NCBI RefSeq assembly: GCF_000424985.1
Contig: NZ_KE384289.1
Location: 13,089 to 73,393 of the forward strand
Length of the DNA stretch: 60,305 bases
Reading direction: 5' to 3'
Source: Arenibacter latericius DSM 15913
Lineage (GTDB): Bacteria; Bacteroidota; Bacteroidia; Flavobacteriales; Flavobacteriaceae
Position 1 is the stretch's first letter, and each line of letters begins with the position of its first letter. The position numbers were made by a program, and so were the translations under genes. Below, piece after piece: positions 26,953-35,443 of the stretch. The notes beneath the pieces were generated by a model, which saw only the letters and a list, made by a program, of their open reading frames with translations, did no database searches and was not told where the DNA came from.

Positions 26953-28302
26953 ATGAAACGAACATTTCTAAACATTAAAACCTTTAGTGCAGTATTGCTT
27001 ACCGCTAGTCTAATGACTGCATGTAGCAGCGATGATACGGATATTACTCCAAATCCGGATACAGAGAAACCGGATACAGAAGAAGCAAGATGGATCACAA
27101 TTGCTGGAGCTAAGATGGGAGATAATCCAGGAGACGGTAACGGAGGTACTTTAATTTATGCTGTACGTAGTGATGAAGCTAAAGACCCAACAGTTTCTAT
27201 AGCACCATTTCAGAATGGTTTTATAGTTCCATCTAATAGAACAGCAAGATTACAGTCGTCTGAAGATGGAAACACTATTTTTAATATAAGTTACGCAGGA
27301 GATACTGGCGGCAACTATACAAAGTATACCGTAGAAGGCGGACAAACCTTTACTCCAACAGGATCTGAGGTAAGTATTGCGCCTTATGTAGGTACTGCTC
27401 CAAGATGGATAAAATTGTTTGATGGTGACCAAACGGGGGCCGCTGTTTATGTAAATACAGAAAATCAATTTGATGAAAATGATAATTATACCCGCACTGA
27501 AGCTACAATTGGTATAGTAACTTTAGACTTAGTGAATTCTTCTATTAAAGAGTTCCAAGAACACAGTGTTGCATTAAGCCCTGAGGAAGAAGCTAACGGT
27601 TACTATATATCTAGAATAGATATGCCCACTTTAAATGCTGCTGGAGATAAATTATACATTGGTGCACGTTTAAGTAAGGTAGATCCTGCAACCGCTGAAA
27701 GTGATAGTGACTATGAAATTTTAGGTTCTAAAACTATCGTATTGGATTACCCATCATTATTAAATCCAACTGTAATCACTTCTACTGTAGGCCACGGAAA
27801 TACAAACGGATATAGAAGTATAAATGCTTTCCTGTATGAAGGAAGTGTTTATCAAGCCAACCAAAATGACCCTGAAGGATCCCACATTTTAAAGATTGAT
27901 GCTGATAATGAATATGATGATTCTTACGTGTTCAATCTAGATGACGCTTTAGGAGTAGAGGGAGCATATATTTTAGCTTGGAGACCTGCAGCAAACGGTA
28001 AAGCGGTATTAGCTTATCGTCATGATGGATCTGAACAAGGTATAGCAGGGGCTCAAGGATTTTTTGCATTAGTAGATTTAAACGCAAAAACAGCTACAAA
28101 GATTAACAACATTCCTTATGACCCAGATTTTTATTTGTTTCAGTACCAAGGATTTGTAGTAGACGGAACCGAGATATACCTTACTCAAGGACCTGTAGGC
28201 AAAAACGGGAATATATATGTTGTAGAAACTGAAACTGGTGAAGTAACTAAAGGCGCCCAATTAGTTAACGTAGACGGAAGTCACTTTATAGGCGCATTTT
28301 AG
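26953..28302 (+). CDS. DUF4374 surface lipoprotein, XusB-like
   Basis: A 449-residue lipoprotein. The lipobox ends at Cys24 (LMTAC) and is followed by SSDDTD, an acidic stretch like the lipoprotein export signal that sends Bacteroidota lipoproteins to the cell surface. The body is a beta-propeller-like chain (TAPRWIKLFDGDQTGAAVYV, AYILAWRPAANGKAV) characteristic of DUF4374. In Bacteroides thetaiotaomicron, XusB of this family binds ferric enterobactin and hands it to the TonB receptor XusA. The gene follows the receptor by 25 bp, the same order as xusAB. The ligand here is unknown. Confidence 0.85.
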   Translation: MKRTFLNIKTFSAVLLTASLMTACSSDDTDITPNPDTEKPDTEEARWITIAGAKMGDNPGDGNGGTLIYAVRSDEAKDPTVSIAPFQNGFIVPSNRTARLQSSEDGNTIFNISYAGDTGGNYTKYTVEGGQTFTPTGSEVSIAPYVGTAPRWIKLFDGDQTGAAVYVNTENQFDENDNYTRTEATIGIVTLDLVNSSIKEFQEHSVALSPEEEANGYYISRIDMPTLNAAGDKLYIGARLSKVDPATAESDSDYEILGSKTIVLDYPSLLNPTVITSTVGHGNTNGYRSINAFLYEGSVYQANQNDPEGSHILKIDADNEYDDSYVFNLDDALGVEGAYILAWRPAANGKAVLAYRHDGSEQGIAGAQGFFALVDLNAKTATKINNIPYDPDFYLFQYQGFVVDGTEIYLTQGPVGKNGNIYVVETETGEVTKGAQLVNVDGSHFIGAF

Positions 28303-28331
28303 TCTAATTAAATATCTAAAAAATATAATTC

Positions 28332-28400
28332 TTCTATAGCGGGAACCTATCATTTTCAATCTAAAAATAGATTTATCAAAATGGAGGTTCCACTATAGAA
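28332..28400 (+). terminator. Branched hairpin between lipoprotein and ankyrin genes
   Basis: TTCTATAG plus GGGAACCT (28332-28348) pairs with AGGTTCC plus CTATAGAA (28385-28400) with one unpaired base on each side or a bulge. The loop contains a smaller AATCTA/TAGATT stem. There is no T-run, so it may act as an mRNA stability or attenuation element rather than a true terminator. Confidence 0.5.
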
Positions 28401-28414
28401 GTTAAACTGTCAAA

Positions 28415-29920
28415 ATGAATACACGAACAATACAATCCATCATAATTGGTATTTTTGTCTTACTAGCAACTTCGACTACCAAAGCACAAAGAAATTCGGA
28501 ACAATCCAAAAACCCTTTCTTAAATCGGGATTATTGGGAAACAAAACCAAGTATTTCTGAAATTGAATCAACCATAAAAAAAGGTCACTCCATTACTGAA
28601 GCAAATAGTGGTGGTTTTGATGCTACTACTTTTGCCATTTTTGCAAATAATCCTGTGAGTACAATAGCGTATTTAGTTGCAAATGGCAACGATGTAAATA
28701 AACGTACACACGATTCAAGAACCTATGTTTTTTGGGCAGCATCTAGTGGCAATTTAGATATAATTAAATTTTTAATCAATATAGGTGCAAGACTAGATAT
28801 AGTAGATTCCCATGGTTATGGTCCAATTTCATTCACTGCAGCAACAGGGCAACAAAATACTGATATCTATGACTACTTTATAGCTAATGGTGCAGATTTA
28901 AAGAACGAAAAAGACCATCAAGGTAAGAATGTTCTATTAGTTGCCATTGGAAGAGCTAAAGATTTTAAAATAGTTGATTACCTTATTAAAAAAGGTTTAT
29001 CTATCAATAGTGTAGATAATTTTGGGAATGGAATTTTCCACTATGCTGCTCAAGGTGGCAACATTAACATTCTTAAACAACTTAAAGAGCGGGGAGTTTC
29101 AATTGAAAAAAACAATATCACTGATGAAAATGCTATCTTCTTTGCCAGCAAAGGCCGCGAAGCGTCAATAAATCTTTTCAAGTATTTAGAAAGTTTAGGG
29201 ATTAATGCCAATGTAACTACCACAAAGGGAGAAAACCCACTTCATAATTTAGCCAAGACTACAGCCGATTTAAATGTTTATGAATATTTTGTAGAAAAGG
29301 GCGTAAACCCGAACGCAATTGACGAGGAAGGAAAAACACCTCTTTTAAATTCAGCGGAGCGAAACAAGCTTGAAGCTGTCCGGTATTTTGCTGAAAAATC
29401 AAACGATATTGATCATAAAGATAAAGAAGGACAAACGGCATTGGCAGTTGCCATCCAAAACAACAGTGCTGATGTGGTGGATTACCTCATTTCTAAAGGA
29501 GCAGACATCAATACAACAAGTGAAAACGGGAATAATTTAGCGTATTACCTCTTTAGTAACCGTGGAAAACCTCGTGATTTTGAAGCTAAATTAAGTGCCC
29601 TAGTCAAGAACGGCTTTGATTTTAAAACAGTTCAAGGCGATGGTAGTACAATTTGGCATTTGGCTGTTGCTAAAAACAATCTTGATCTTTTAAAAAAAAT
29701 AAGTGTTTTTGGTGCTGACATTAACACAAAGGATAACAGTGGAAATACACCCTTGCACTATGCTGCTATGAAAACTGAAGATGCATCTATCTTAAAATTT
29801 TTACTGGCTAAGGGAGCTGATAGCAATTCTACTACAGAATTCGGTGAAACTGCTTATGATCTTGCCAGTGAAAACGAACTTTTGGTCAAAAACAAAATAA
29901 ATATCGAATTTTTAAACTAG
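28415..29920 (+). CDS. Secreted ankyrin-repeat protein of the iron locus
   Basis: A 501-residue protein with a signal peptide (about 1-24, ending TTKAQ) and roughly 12 ankyrin repeats from about residue 60 to 495 (for example GNLDIIKFLINIGARLDIVD and NSADVVDYLISKGADINTTS). It has no catalytic domain and is probably periplasmic. Related ankyrin proteins occur in Bacteroidota loci with DUF2271 and PepSY genes, and ankyrin proteins elsewhere (AnkB next to catalase) support heme or redox enzymes. A scaffold role for the iron-release step is inference. It ends 6 bp before the DUF2271 gene. Confidence 0.85.
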   Translation: MNTRTIQSIIIGIFVLLATSTTKAQRNSEQSKNPFLNRDYWETKPSISEIESTIKKGHSITEANSGGFDATTFAIFANNPVSTIAYLVANGNDVNKRTHDSRTYVFWAASSGNLDIIKFLINIGARLDIVDSHGYGPISFTAATGQQNTDIYDYFIANGADLKNEKDHQGKNVLLVAIGRAKDFKIVDYLIKKGLSINSVDNFGNGIFHYAAQGGNINILKQLKERGVSIEKNNITDENAIFFASKGREASINLFKYLESLGINANVTTTKGENPLHNLAKTTADLNVYEYFVEKGVNPNAIDEEGKTPLLNSAERNKLEAVRYFAEKSNDIDHKDKEGQTALAVAIQNNSADVVDYLISKGADINTTSENGNNLAYYLFSNRGKPRDFEAKLSALVKNGFDFKTVQGDGSTIWHLAVAKNNLDLLKKISVFGADINTKDNSGNTPLHYAAMKTEDASILKFLLAKGADSNSTTEFGETAYDLASENELLVKNKINIEFLN

Positions 29921-29926
29921 GGTAAA

Positions 29927-30424
29927 ATGTATAAAAATAGTTTTAGAACAATAAGTATGTTGTTAATAGCATTCATATTTATAGGTATGTCCTCTTTTGA
30001 TAAAGAATCAGAGTTAATTTATAAATGCATGATTCAAATGACAAACTATACTGGTGAAAAGGCTTATGTAGCGGTATCACTAATAAATCCAGAAGGCAAT
30101 TATGAAAAAACCATGTATATACAGGGGGATGATAAAGAATGGTTTCCTGACTTAAAAAATTGGTGGAGATTTACCAACAGTAGCAATGAAAATTTAGATG
30201 CAATTTCCGGGGCTACTATTGGGAATGGGGAGAGAAACATTATTTCCTTAAGTTTTAAGCCCTCACAAATTGATACCGGTTATAAAGTGCGCTTTGAGTC
30301 TGCTGTAGAAAATCAAGAATATTATTCAATAGATGCTGAGGTAGATTTAAATACCGCTACGTTAAGGAACAAGGTAGAGGGAAAAGGGTATATACGGTAT
30401 ATAAGAATGGTGCCTAACAAATAA
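29927..30424 (+). CDS. DUF2271 periplasmic protein
   Basis: A 165-residue exported protein: N-terminal hydrophobic signal (about 1-25), then a beta-rich domain (CMIQMTNYTGEKAYVAVSLI, EWFPDLKNWWRFTNS, LDAISGATIGNGERNIISLS). The aromatic WFPDLKNWW and DAISGAT motifs fit DUF2271, which I recall next to PepSY-domain proteins and flavin-transfer genes; DAISGAT resembles the target motif of FMN attachment (D-x-x-S/T-GAT) used by ApbE. It may therefore carry covalent FMN and pass electrons. It sits 5 bp before the PepSY-reductase gene. Confidence 0.82.
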   Translation: MYKNSFRTISMLLIAFIFIGMSSFDKESELIYKCMIQMTNYTGEKAYVAVSLINPEGNYEKTMYIQGDDKEWFPDLKNWWRFTNSSNENLDAISGATIGNGERNIISLSFKPSQIDTGYKVRFESAVENQEYYSIDAEVDLNTATLRNKVEGKGYIRYIRMVPNK

Positions 30425-30429
30425 TTATT

Positions 30430-32625
30430 ATGATCATATCGGTTTGGAGGTATAGCCATTTGCTTTTTGCCATTGTATCCTCAGTATTTCTTTTGGTAGC
30501 ATCGGTTACTGGAATTGTTTTAGCAGTAGAGCCAATTTCAAAAAAAATGCATTCCTATCATGTTTCCGAGGCCGATACGCTTTCATTGGCCAAAACCTTA
30601 CAGAATCTGAATGCAAAACACAAAGAAATACTAGGTATTAGTCGAGACCGCAACGGTTTTGTAAGTGTTAGCGTAATTGATGAAGGGATAAAAAATGAGT
30701 TTTATATTGACCCAACAACTGGTGATAAATTAGGAAATATAATTGAAAAACATCCTGTTTTTCAATTTGCTACAAATTTACACCGTTCTCTTTTTCTTAA
30801 ATCAACTGGCCGATTTCTAATCGGACTCGCCTCGTTTTTACTTATCCTTATTTCAATTTCTGGCATAGTACTTATTGCCAAGAGACAAGGCGGATACAAA
30901 CAATTTTTCGCACCAGTGGTACGTGAGAATTTTTCGCAGTTTCATCATGTTGTCTATGCCAGATTCACACTAATCCCACTGTTAGTTTTATCCATTACAG
31001 GGGTTTATCTTTCACTACTCCGTTTTGATATATTACCTGAGCCCCAAACTTCATTGGTGGTAGATTTTGATGCTATTCAAGAAGATCCCATTAAAGAATA
31101 CACCGCGTTTGCATTCTTTCAAAACACACCCTTAAAAGATCTTCGCGAATTGGAATATCCATTTTCTGAATTTGTGGAAGATTATTATATCATTCGCCTT
31201 AAAAACAAAGAGTTGTACCTGAATCAAGTAACAGGAGAAGTACTTGCGGAAGAGAATATCCACCCTATCCAAATTATTTCATCTTGGGCAACTGTCATGC
31301 ACACTGGAGAAGGAAGTATCTTATGGTCAATAGTGCTTGGCCTAGGTAGCTTGGCAATTCCCTTTCTAACTATCACAGGGTTTATTGTATACTTTAAACG
31401 ACCCAAAACGAAAATTAGAAATAAACTTTCGAAAAATGAAAGTAATTATGTAATTCTTGTTGGGACTGAAGGAGGTACAACCCTGCAATATGCGAAAGAA
31501 CTGCATGATAAATTATTAGCTAATGGATTGAAAAGCCATTTAGCGCTAATGAATGAATATTCTTATTATAAAAAGATGGAGCATCTAATTATAATAACAG
31601 CAACTTATGGGCAAGGTGAAGCGCCAGCAACAGCAAATAAGTTTATAGAACTGCTTCAAAAAAAACAACAAAAACAAGCTTTTAACTTTAGTGTGGTTGG
31701 TTTCGGGTCTACCGCTTATCCAAACTATTGTCATTTTGCTTACGAGTCGCATAAAGCTTTACTTGCAATGAATAATAGTACCACAAGGCAAGACGTGTTT
31801 ACCGTTAATGACCAATCTTTTGAAGCTTTCAATGATTGGTGTCATAAATGGTCGGAATCCATTGGGATTAGAATTAAAGTTGAAAAACCAAAGTTGAATA
31901 CGAATACTATTCCTCCCTCAACTTTTAAGGTTATTGACAAGCAAGAAAATAAAAAGGATAACACCTTTTTATTAAGCTTTAAAAATTTGAACGGTACAAA
32001 GTCTCAATCAGGAGATTTGTTGTCTGTAATCCCCACTAAAGGGAATCAAGAACGCCTGTATTCAATTGGTAAATTAGATAAAGAGACCTTGGTTGTCAGT
32101 ATACGTAGACATGAAAAAGGGCTATGTTCAAATTTCTTGTATCAACTTGAACAAGGAGATAAACTCTCTGCGAGTGTAATAAACAACAAAAGTTTTCATT
32201 TTCCTGAAAAGGCTAAAAAATGCATTTTGATTGCTACAGGAACAGGTATTGGTCCATTTTTAGGAATGATAAATGAAAATATTAAGAAGAGGGAGATTCA
32301 CTTGTATTGGGGAGCGAGAACTTCTGACTCATATAGTTTGTATAAAAACTATATTGAAAACGCAATAAAAGAAGATAGATTGACCTGCTTTAAACCAGCT
32401 TTTTCACGTAATCAGACGGAGAAATTATATGTTCAACATTTGATAAAATACGACCAAGAACTGTTCGTTGAAGTTTTAAAAAATAAAGGCTGTATCATGA
32501 TCTGTGGATCTATTGCCATGCAAAAAGCAATACTAAAAGAACTAAAAAGCCTCTGTGAAGAATATCTAGGAAAAGACCTTAGCCATTATCAAAATAGAAA
32601 TCAGATAAAGATGGATTGCTATTAA
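30430..32625 (+). CDS. PepSY membrane protein fused to flavodoxin and NAD(P)H-flavin reductase
   Basis: A 731-residue inner-membrane protein. About 1-335 is the PepSY_TM module with four helices and PepSY-like periplasmic segments (helix pairs near 8-32, 128-150, 178-198, 294-318). About 338-480 is a flavodoxin domain (ILVGTEGGTTLQYAKELHDK, TATYGQGEAPATANKF). About 495-731 is a ferredoxin-NADP reductase-type domain (ERLYSIG for FAD, ILIATGTGIGPFLGMI for the nicotinamide, CGSIAMQKAILKE near the end). It resembles sulfite/P450-reductase flavoproteins joined to a XusC/FoxB-like ferrisiderophore reductase. It would take electrons from cytoplasmic NADPH across the membrane to reduce and release iron. 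Last gene of the locus. Confidence 0.88.
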   Translation: MIISVWRYSHLLFAIVSSVFLLVASVTGIVLAVEPISKKMHSYHVSEADTLSLAKTLQNLNAKHKEILGISRDRNGFVSVSVIDEGIKNEFYIDPTTGDKLGNIIEKHPVFQFATNLHRSLFLKSTGRFLIGLASFLLILISISGIVLIAKRQGGYKQFFAPVVRENFSQFHHVVYARFTLIPLLVLSITGVYLSLLRFDILPEPQTSLVVDFDAIQEDPIKEYTAFAFFQNTPLKDLRELEYPFSEFVEDYYIIRLKNKELYLNQVTGEVLAEENIHPIQIISSWATVMHTGEGSILWSIVLGLGSLAIPFLTITGFIVYFKRPKTKIRNKLSKNESNYVILVGTEGGTTLQYAKELHDKLLANGLKSHLALMNEYSYYKKMEHLIIITATYGQGEAPATANKFIELLQKKQQKQAFNFSVVGFGSTAYPNYCHFAYESHKALLAMNNSTTRQDVFTVNDQSFEAFNDWCHKWSESIGIRIKVEKPKLNTNTIPPSTFKVIDKQENKKDNTFLLSFKNLNGTKSQSGDLLSVIPTKGNQERLYSIGKLDKETLVVSIRRHEKGLCSNFLYQLEQGDKLSASVINNKSFHFPEKAKKCILIATGTGIGPFLGMINENIKKREIHLYWGARTSDSYSLYKNYIENAIKEDRLTCFKPAFSRNQTEKLYVQHLIKYDQELFVEVLKNKGCIMICGSIAMQKAILKELKSLCEEYLGKDLSHYQNRNQIKMDCY

Positions 32626-33011
32626 CACCAAACAAATATGTGCAAATCATTGAAGGAAGCCAATCTCTAGGAAACGAACATGTTAATGAGGATTTAAATA
32701 CCTATTAAAGATTTTTTCGCATAAGGTGGATTAATAATCTTAACTTATATCATTGTTATTAAAATACTTCTATTTATTAAAAACTATGCGGTAGTTTTAA
32801 AAACAATGGGATTTTGATGTTAATAAAATCTATGTGATTTATCCCTTGTTAAGTTTCATCATACTTATAATATGTGTATTTCCTTTTCTGAATAGAGTAG
32901 CCATTTCCTTTTGTTAAATATACTCATGTCTTTAGTTAGGTATTAGGTTTTGAATATAGATTCATTTTGCTAAGAGCGCCTCATATAATTAAAACAATTA
33001 CAAAATAAATA
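32626..33011. other. Intergenic region after the iron locus
   Basis: About 385 bp of AT-rich sequence without a gene, strong hairpin or recognisable motif. Confidence 0.5.
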
Positions 33012-33413
33012 ATGGAAAGAAATACCATTTGGATTATCGATGATGATTTGGTATCACAATCTCCCATGCAATATAAGATCGAACAATCAAAACAAAATTA
33101 CGATGTCGTAATTTTTGATACTGTAGAAAGGGCCTTAGCTACGATAAAAGAAGGTGTCAAAACCCAAAAAAACATTCCAAGCATAATACTATTAGATCTT
33201 GTTTCTCCTGGCTTAGATGGGTGGTATTTTCTAACAGAATTAGAACGCCTTAAAAGGCATATTAATGATGTAGATATTTATATAGTTTCCGAATTTTCTA
33301 ATACAATGGACCGTAAGCTTGCTAGGGAATATTCTCTGGTTATGGATTGTTTTGTAAAACCGTTAAACATAGGTAACGTGGACAAGATTTTTAAAAGGCA
33401 CCAAAAAAAGTAA
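33012..33413 (+). CDS. Receiver-only response regulator
   Basis: A single CheY-type receiver domain of 133 residues. WIIDDD gives the acidic pocket, LLDLVSPGLDGW the phosphoacceptor Asp, VSEFSN the switch Ser and FVKPLN the conserved Lys. There is no output domain, so it must act by protein contact, as in a phosphorelay or with a histidine kinase encoded elsewhere; no kinase gene is adjacent. The PGLDGW loop is typical of Bacteroidota stand-alone receivers. Confidence 0.88.
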   Translation: MERNTIWIIDDDLVSQSPMQYKIEQSKQNYDVVIFDTVERALATIKEGVKTQKNIPSIILLDLVSPGLDGWYFLTELERLKRHINDVDIYIVSEFSNTMDRKLAREYSLVMDCFVKPLNIGNVDKIFKRHQKK

Positions 33414-33573
33414 GATGAATTAATTAACTTAAAGTGCCCGAAATATTATATGTCGAATAGTATTAAATTAATAGTAATTTCTTATTAACAGGAACTATTT
33501 AGCTTGTAAAAAACCATTGAATTTTTATAAAACCGTTGTACTTTTATCTTCCATTAAAATAAACCACCATACC

Positions 33574-34851
33574 ATGGTAATAATAAACAGATTAATAACA
33601 TTAATAGTAATTGCAGTTGTAATATTATTATCGGGTTGTTCATCTAATGAAGACCCAACCAATAAGTTACTAGCAAATGGTAAAACAAGTTTATTTGAAA
33701 AGGTAACTGAACCTGAATCAACTAAAACAAATACTAGTTCGGATGAAACTCTTAATTTATCTTCGGATTCATATGGATTTTCTGGAGGAGGTGCAACTGC
33801 TGGAACTAGTGCATGGGGAGGTGGAGATCCAAATGGACAATTTGAACCAGGAATATTGACTGCAGGAGAATGGAACGACCTTAACAATTGGGATTTTTGG
33901 AACAACTTATTAAGCAATCAGGATTATTATGATGATGTAAATAAATGGAACCTCAAAAAAATAAAAAGGTATAGTTTTGTAGTAGCAGATAAAAATGAAT
34001 CTTTAGTTGCCAATGCCCAAATCACCCTCTTATCTGATGATGTTGAAATATGGAAAACCAGAACAGATAATAAGGGAAAGGCCACTTTATGGTCAGATTT
34101 AGAGCTTAATGGACTTACCGCTCGTATTAAGTTTGATAATACCCAAGTTGTTGTTACAGATGTATTAGATTATGATAAGGGTATTAACATGGTACACCTT
34201 GATAAAACTATAGAAAACAAAAAAAGTATTGATATCTATTTTGCAGTTGATGCAACTGGCTCTATGGGGGATGAAATCCATTATTTAAAAGCTGAATTAA
34301 ATAATGTAATTGAGCGGATAAAGCAAAACAATTCCATTTTAGAAATGCGTTTTGGATCGGTGTTTTATAGGGATGAGGGGGATGAATATGTAACTAATGA
34401 TATAAGCTTCACAACTGATCAAGCAAAGCTGACTAATTTTATCTCAAACCAATCAGCTGCAGGTGGAGGAGATTATCCAGAAGCTGTACATTCTGCTTTA
34501 GAAGTTGCGATTATACAAAACACCTGGAACGATAATGCATCCACCCGCATCTTATTTCTATTACTAGATGCACCTCCACATTACACCCAAGAGGTTATTT
34601 CAAGTTTGGAAATAAGTTTAACAATTGCTGCAGAAAAAGGTATTAAAATAGTACCAATTACTGCGTCAGGAATTAATAAGTCTACCGAATATTTAATGCG
34701 TTCATTTGCTATGTTAACTAATGGGACTTATGTTTTTATAACCGATGATAGCGGTGTTGGTAATGATCATTTAGAACCTACTATTGGAGAATTTGAAGTT
34801 GAAAAATTGAATGACTTACTGGTAAGGCTGGTAGGTGAATATGTTCCCTAA
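33574..34851 (+). CDS. von Willebrand factor A domain lipoprotein
   Basis: A 425-residue lipoprotein with lipobox LSGC (Cys22) and SSNEDPTN after it. A Gly/Ser/Thr-rich linker (about 60-85) leads to a carboxypeptidase-like beta domain (about 137-200, LVANAQITLLSDDVEIWKTR) and a vWA domain (about 220-410). The MIDAS metal site starts VDATGSMGDE and continues with the Thr/Asp-bearing loop FLLLDAPPHY. I use ATG at 33574; the frame opens earlier with TTG but this would bury the lipobox. The fold binds Mg2+ and protein ligands. No operon partner shows; the receiver gene 160 bp upstream may be unrelated. Confidence 0.88.
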   Translation: MVIINRLITLIVIAVVILLSGCSSNEDPTNKLLANGKTSLFEKVTEPESTKTNTSSDETLNLSSDSYGFSGGGATAGTSAWGGGDPNGQFEPGILTAGEWNDLNNWDFWNNLLSNQDYYDDVNKWNLKKIKRYSFVVADKNESLVANAQITLLSDDVEIWKTRTDNKGKATLWSDLELNGLTARIKFDNTQVVVTDVLDYDKGINMVHLDKTIENKKSIDIYFAVDATGSMGDEIHYLKAELNNVIERIKQNNSILEMRFGSVFYRDEGDEYVTNDISFTTDQAKLTNFISNQSAAGGGDYPEAVHSALEVAIIQNTWNDNASTRILFLLLDAPPHYTQEVISSLEISLTIAAEKGIKIVPITASGINKSTEYLMRSFAMLTNGTYVFITDDSGVGNDHLEPTIGEFEVEKLNDLLVRLVGEYVP

Positions 34852-35443
34852 AATTGAGACAGTAAGAACATTCTATAAAATGGCTAAATAAATAAGTCTA
34901 AATTTCTTTAATTTATTTGGCATGATACAACTCAGAGTATAATATTTAACTGAGTATACTGTATTACATTTCAGATTAAGAGTCGTATACTACGTTTAAG
35001 AATTATTATATCATGGAATATCAAATCCACCTACCCCCTCCCCTTTCTCTCTCAATATTAAACAAGACACTTATAATCAACCTAATAATGTCTTTATTAT
35101 TATAATCCAATATTGCTTTCGAACCCTTGGGAGTTTTTCTTTCGAACCTAAGGAGTAAATCACATTCACCTTATTTAATATTTGTCAATCATGTTTTTTT
35201 GATTATGATCTAATCAATTTTATACAAACATTTAAAATTTAGAAAATATAGAACTTGACCAGAAACAAAAACTACCTACACTACTCATAATAAACTCTTT
35301 AAGTGTACTTTCCGCAAACAAGAGCGTAATTCGGTGAGCAAAAAACAATATTTCGAGCGCAACAACCTGTTTATCAGTGCATTACAAACAAGATTGCACT
35401 TCCTCTTTCTTGGGATAAGTCCAATTTCCGAGTATTTGGATAT
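34852..35443. other. Intergenic region left of a decayed transposon
   Basis: Nearly 600 bp, very AT-rich, without a gene. The only structure noticed is a direct repeat at 35116-35156, listed separately. Confidence 0.5.
35116..35156 (+). repeat. Short direct repeat
   Basis: CTTTCGAACCCTTGGGAGT (35116-35134) and CTTTCGAACCTAAGGAGT (35139-35156) are near-identical 18-19-bp copies separated by four T. No function is evident; a paired protein-binding site is possible. Confidence 0.6.

Noticed and set aside
24510-28302. Polysaccharide utilisation locus (SusC/SusD pair)
   Set aside because: The lipoprotein is DUF4374, not SusD-like, there are no glycoside hydrolases, and the downstream PepSY reductase points to iron.
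33517-33573. Upstream TTG start for the vWA lipoprotein
   Set aside because: It would put 19 residues before a normal lipoprotein signal; ATG at 33574 gives the lipobox at Cys22.
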